A stretch of DNA of 64,000 nt from Ptiloglossa arizonensis (taxonomy: Eukaryota; Arthropoda; Insecta; Hymenoptera; Colletidae). The notes beneath the pieces were generated by a model. It made no database searches. It was not told the DNA's origin and saw only the letters and a program-made list of their open reading frames with translations. Shown here one piece after another: positions 63,889-64,000 of the stretch (positions are counted from its first letter, which is position 1; the number at the start of each line of letters is the position of its first letter). A program made the translations under genes and the position numbers. The stretch is from NCBI RefSeq assembly GCF_051014685.1, contig NW_027479051.1:62001-126000 (forward strand). The letters run 5' to 3'.

Positions 63889-64000
63889 TCAAACTCCCAT
63901 ATCTCGCGAACGGATTGACCTAACCCAAAAATTCCTGTTGCATCTGAAAGTAGAAACTCGCCCGATTACAACGGTATGTGTATTTTTTCCCTAGGCCATT
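63889..64000 (+). repeat. Partial monomer at right edge
   Basis: Phase 1 of the last unit is base 63889, and the window ends at phase 112. The first full unit starts at base 1. 63888 bases are 361 units of 177 minus nine bases, exactly the net of the eleven indels found, which is a check on the phase count. Confidence 0.93.

Larger units (their letters stand above)
1..64000 (+). repeat. 177-bp satellite DNA array, whole window
   Basis: Every part of the window is the same 177-bp unit in the same orientation. The motif TCTCGCGAAC recurs at 14, 191, 368 and so on, one unit apart, to the right edge. Phase counting gives 361 full units to base 63888 and a partial unit after it. No unique sequence, transposon, inversion or gene interrupts the array, and both ends lie outside the window. 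Satellite arrays of this unit length and uniformity are known mainly from centromeres and pericentromeric heterochromatin of eukaryotes, so a centromeric role is a reasonable inference but is not shown by sequence alone. The family is not one I recognise. Any long stretch not named separately below holds only variant monomers of this array. Confidence 0.98.

Noticed and set aside
1..64000. CRISPR array
   Set aside because: Repetition is contiguous with a 177-bp unit and no unique spacers between short repeats; no cas genes.
1..64000. rDNA, 5S or histone gene cluster
   Set aside because: The 177-bp unit is too short and has no 5S internal control region or coding frame that I can recognise.
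1..64000. A protein gene with internal tandem repeats
   Set aside because: Stop codons interrupt the only repeat frame in nearly every monomer, and single-base indels shift the frame without any sign of selection.

Overview
The whole window is one uninterrupted tandem satellite DNA array. A 177-bp monomer (about 42% G+C in its commonest form) repeats head to tail on the same strand from base 1 to base 64000. Counting phase by hand gives 361 complete monomers (1-63888) plus a 112-bp partial unit at the right edge, and neither array end is in view. I found no protein-coding gene, tRNA or rRNA gene, transposon insertion, CRISPR array or unique-sequence spacer, and no inverted monomer. Such an array points to a eukaryotic nuclear chromosome, most likely centromeric or pericentromeric heterochromatin. 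The monomer length lies in the 150-180 bp class typical of many plant and animal centromeric satellites. I do not recognise the family and cannot name the organism.

The interest lies in how monomers are ordered. Monomers differ by combinations of recurrent substitutions, chiefly at phases 49, 54, 62-68, 72, 83, 107-111, 119, 134, 139, 152, 156 and 174 of the unit. Runs of several monomers are copied as blocks, giving patchy higher-order repeats (HORs) with many periods: 3-mer (about 5.0-6.1 kb), 5-mer (33.3-34.9 kb; 41.0-43.7 kb in three copies), 6-mer (6.7-8.5 kb; 28.6-30.5 kb), 10-mer (0-2.4 kb; 35.2-38.0 kb), 11-mer (45.7-49.2 kb), 12- and 13-mer (20.4-24.6 kb), 16- and 22-mer (8.7-18.6 kb), 19-mer (27.0-32.2 kb), and a block of about 32 monomers (5.5-5.7 kb) present two and a half times at 49.8-63.0 kb. 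The copies look almost identical by eye, which implies recent unequal exchange or replication-based amplification.

Monomer length is held tightly. All phase changes across 64 kb are explained by eleven single-base indels (ten deletions, one insertion), several of them copied along with HOR blocks. Because 177 is a multiple of 3, one frame runs through every monomer and is normally closed by TAG at phases 104-106 and often 173-175. Variants lacking the first stop create recurring 75-residue open frames that begin at TTG. I treat these as by-products of the repeat, not genes.

Possible functional signals inside the monomer are weak and labelled as such: a CENP-B-box-like match on the minus strand (phases 72-88), a segment resembling the D arm (A box) of tRNA-Ser (phases 114-129), A/T tracts that could bend DNA, and a CpG content that is not depleted.
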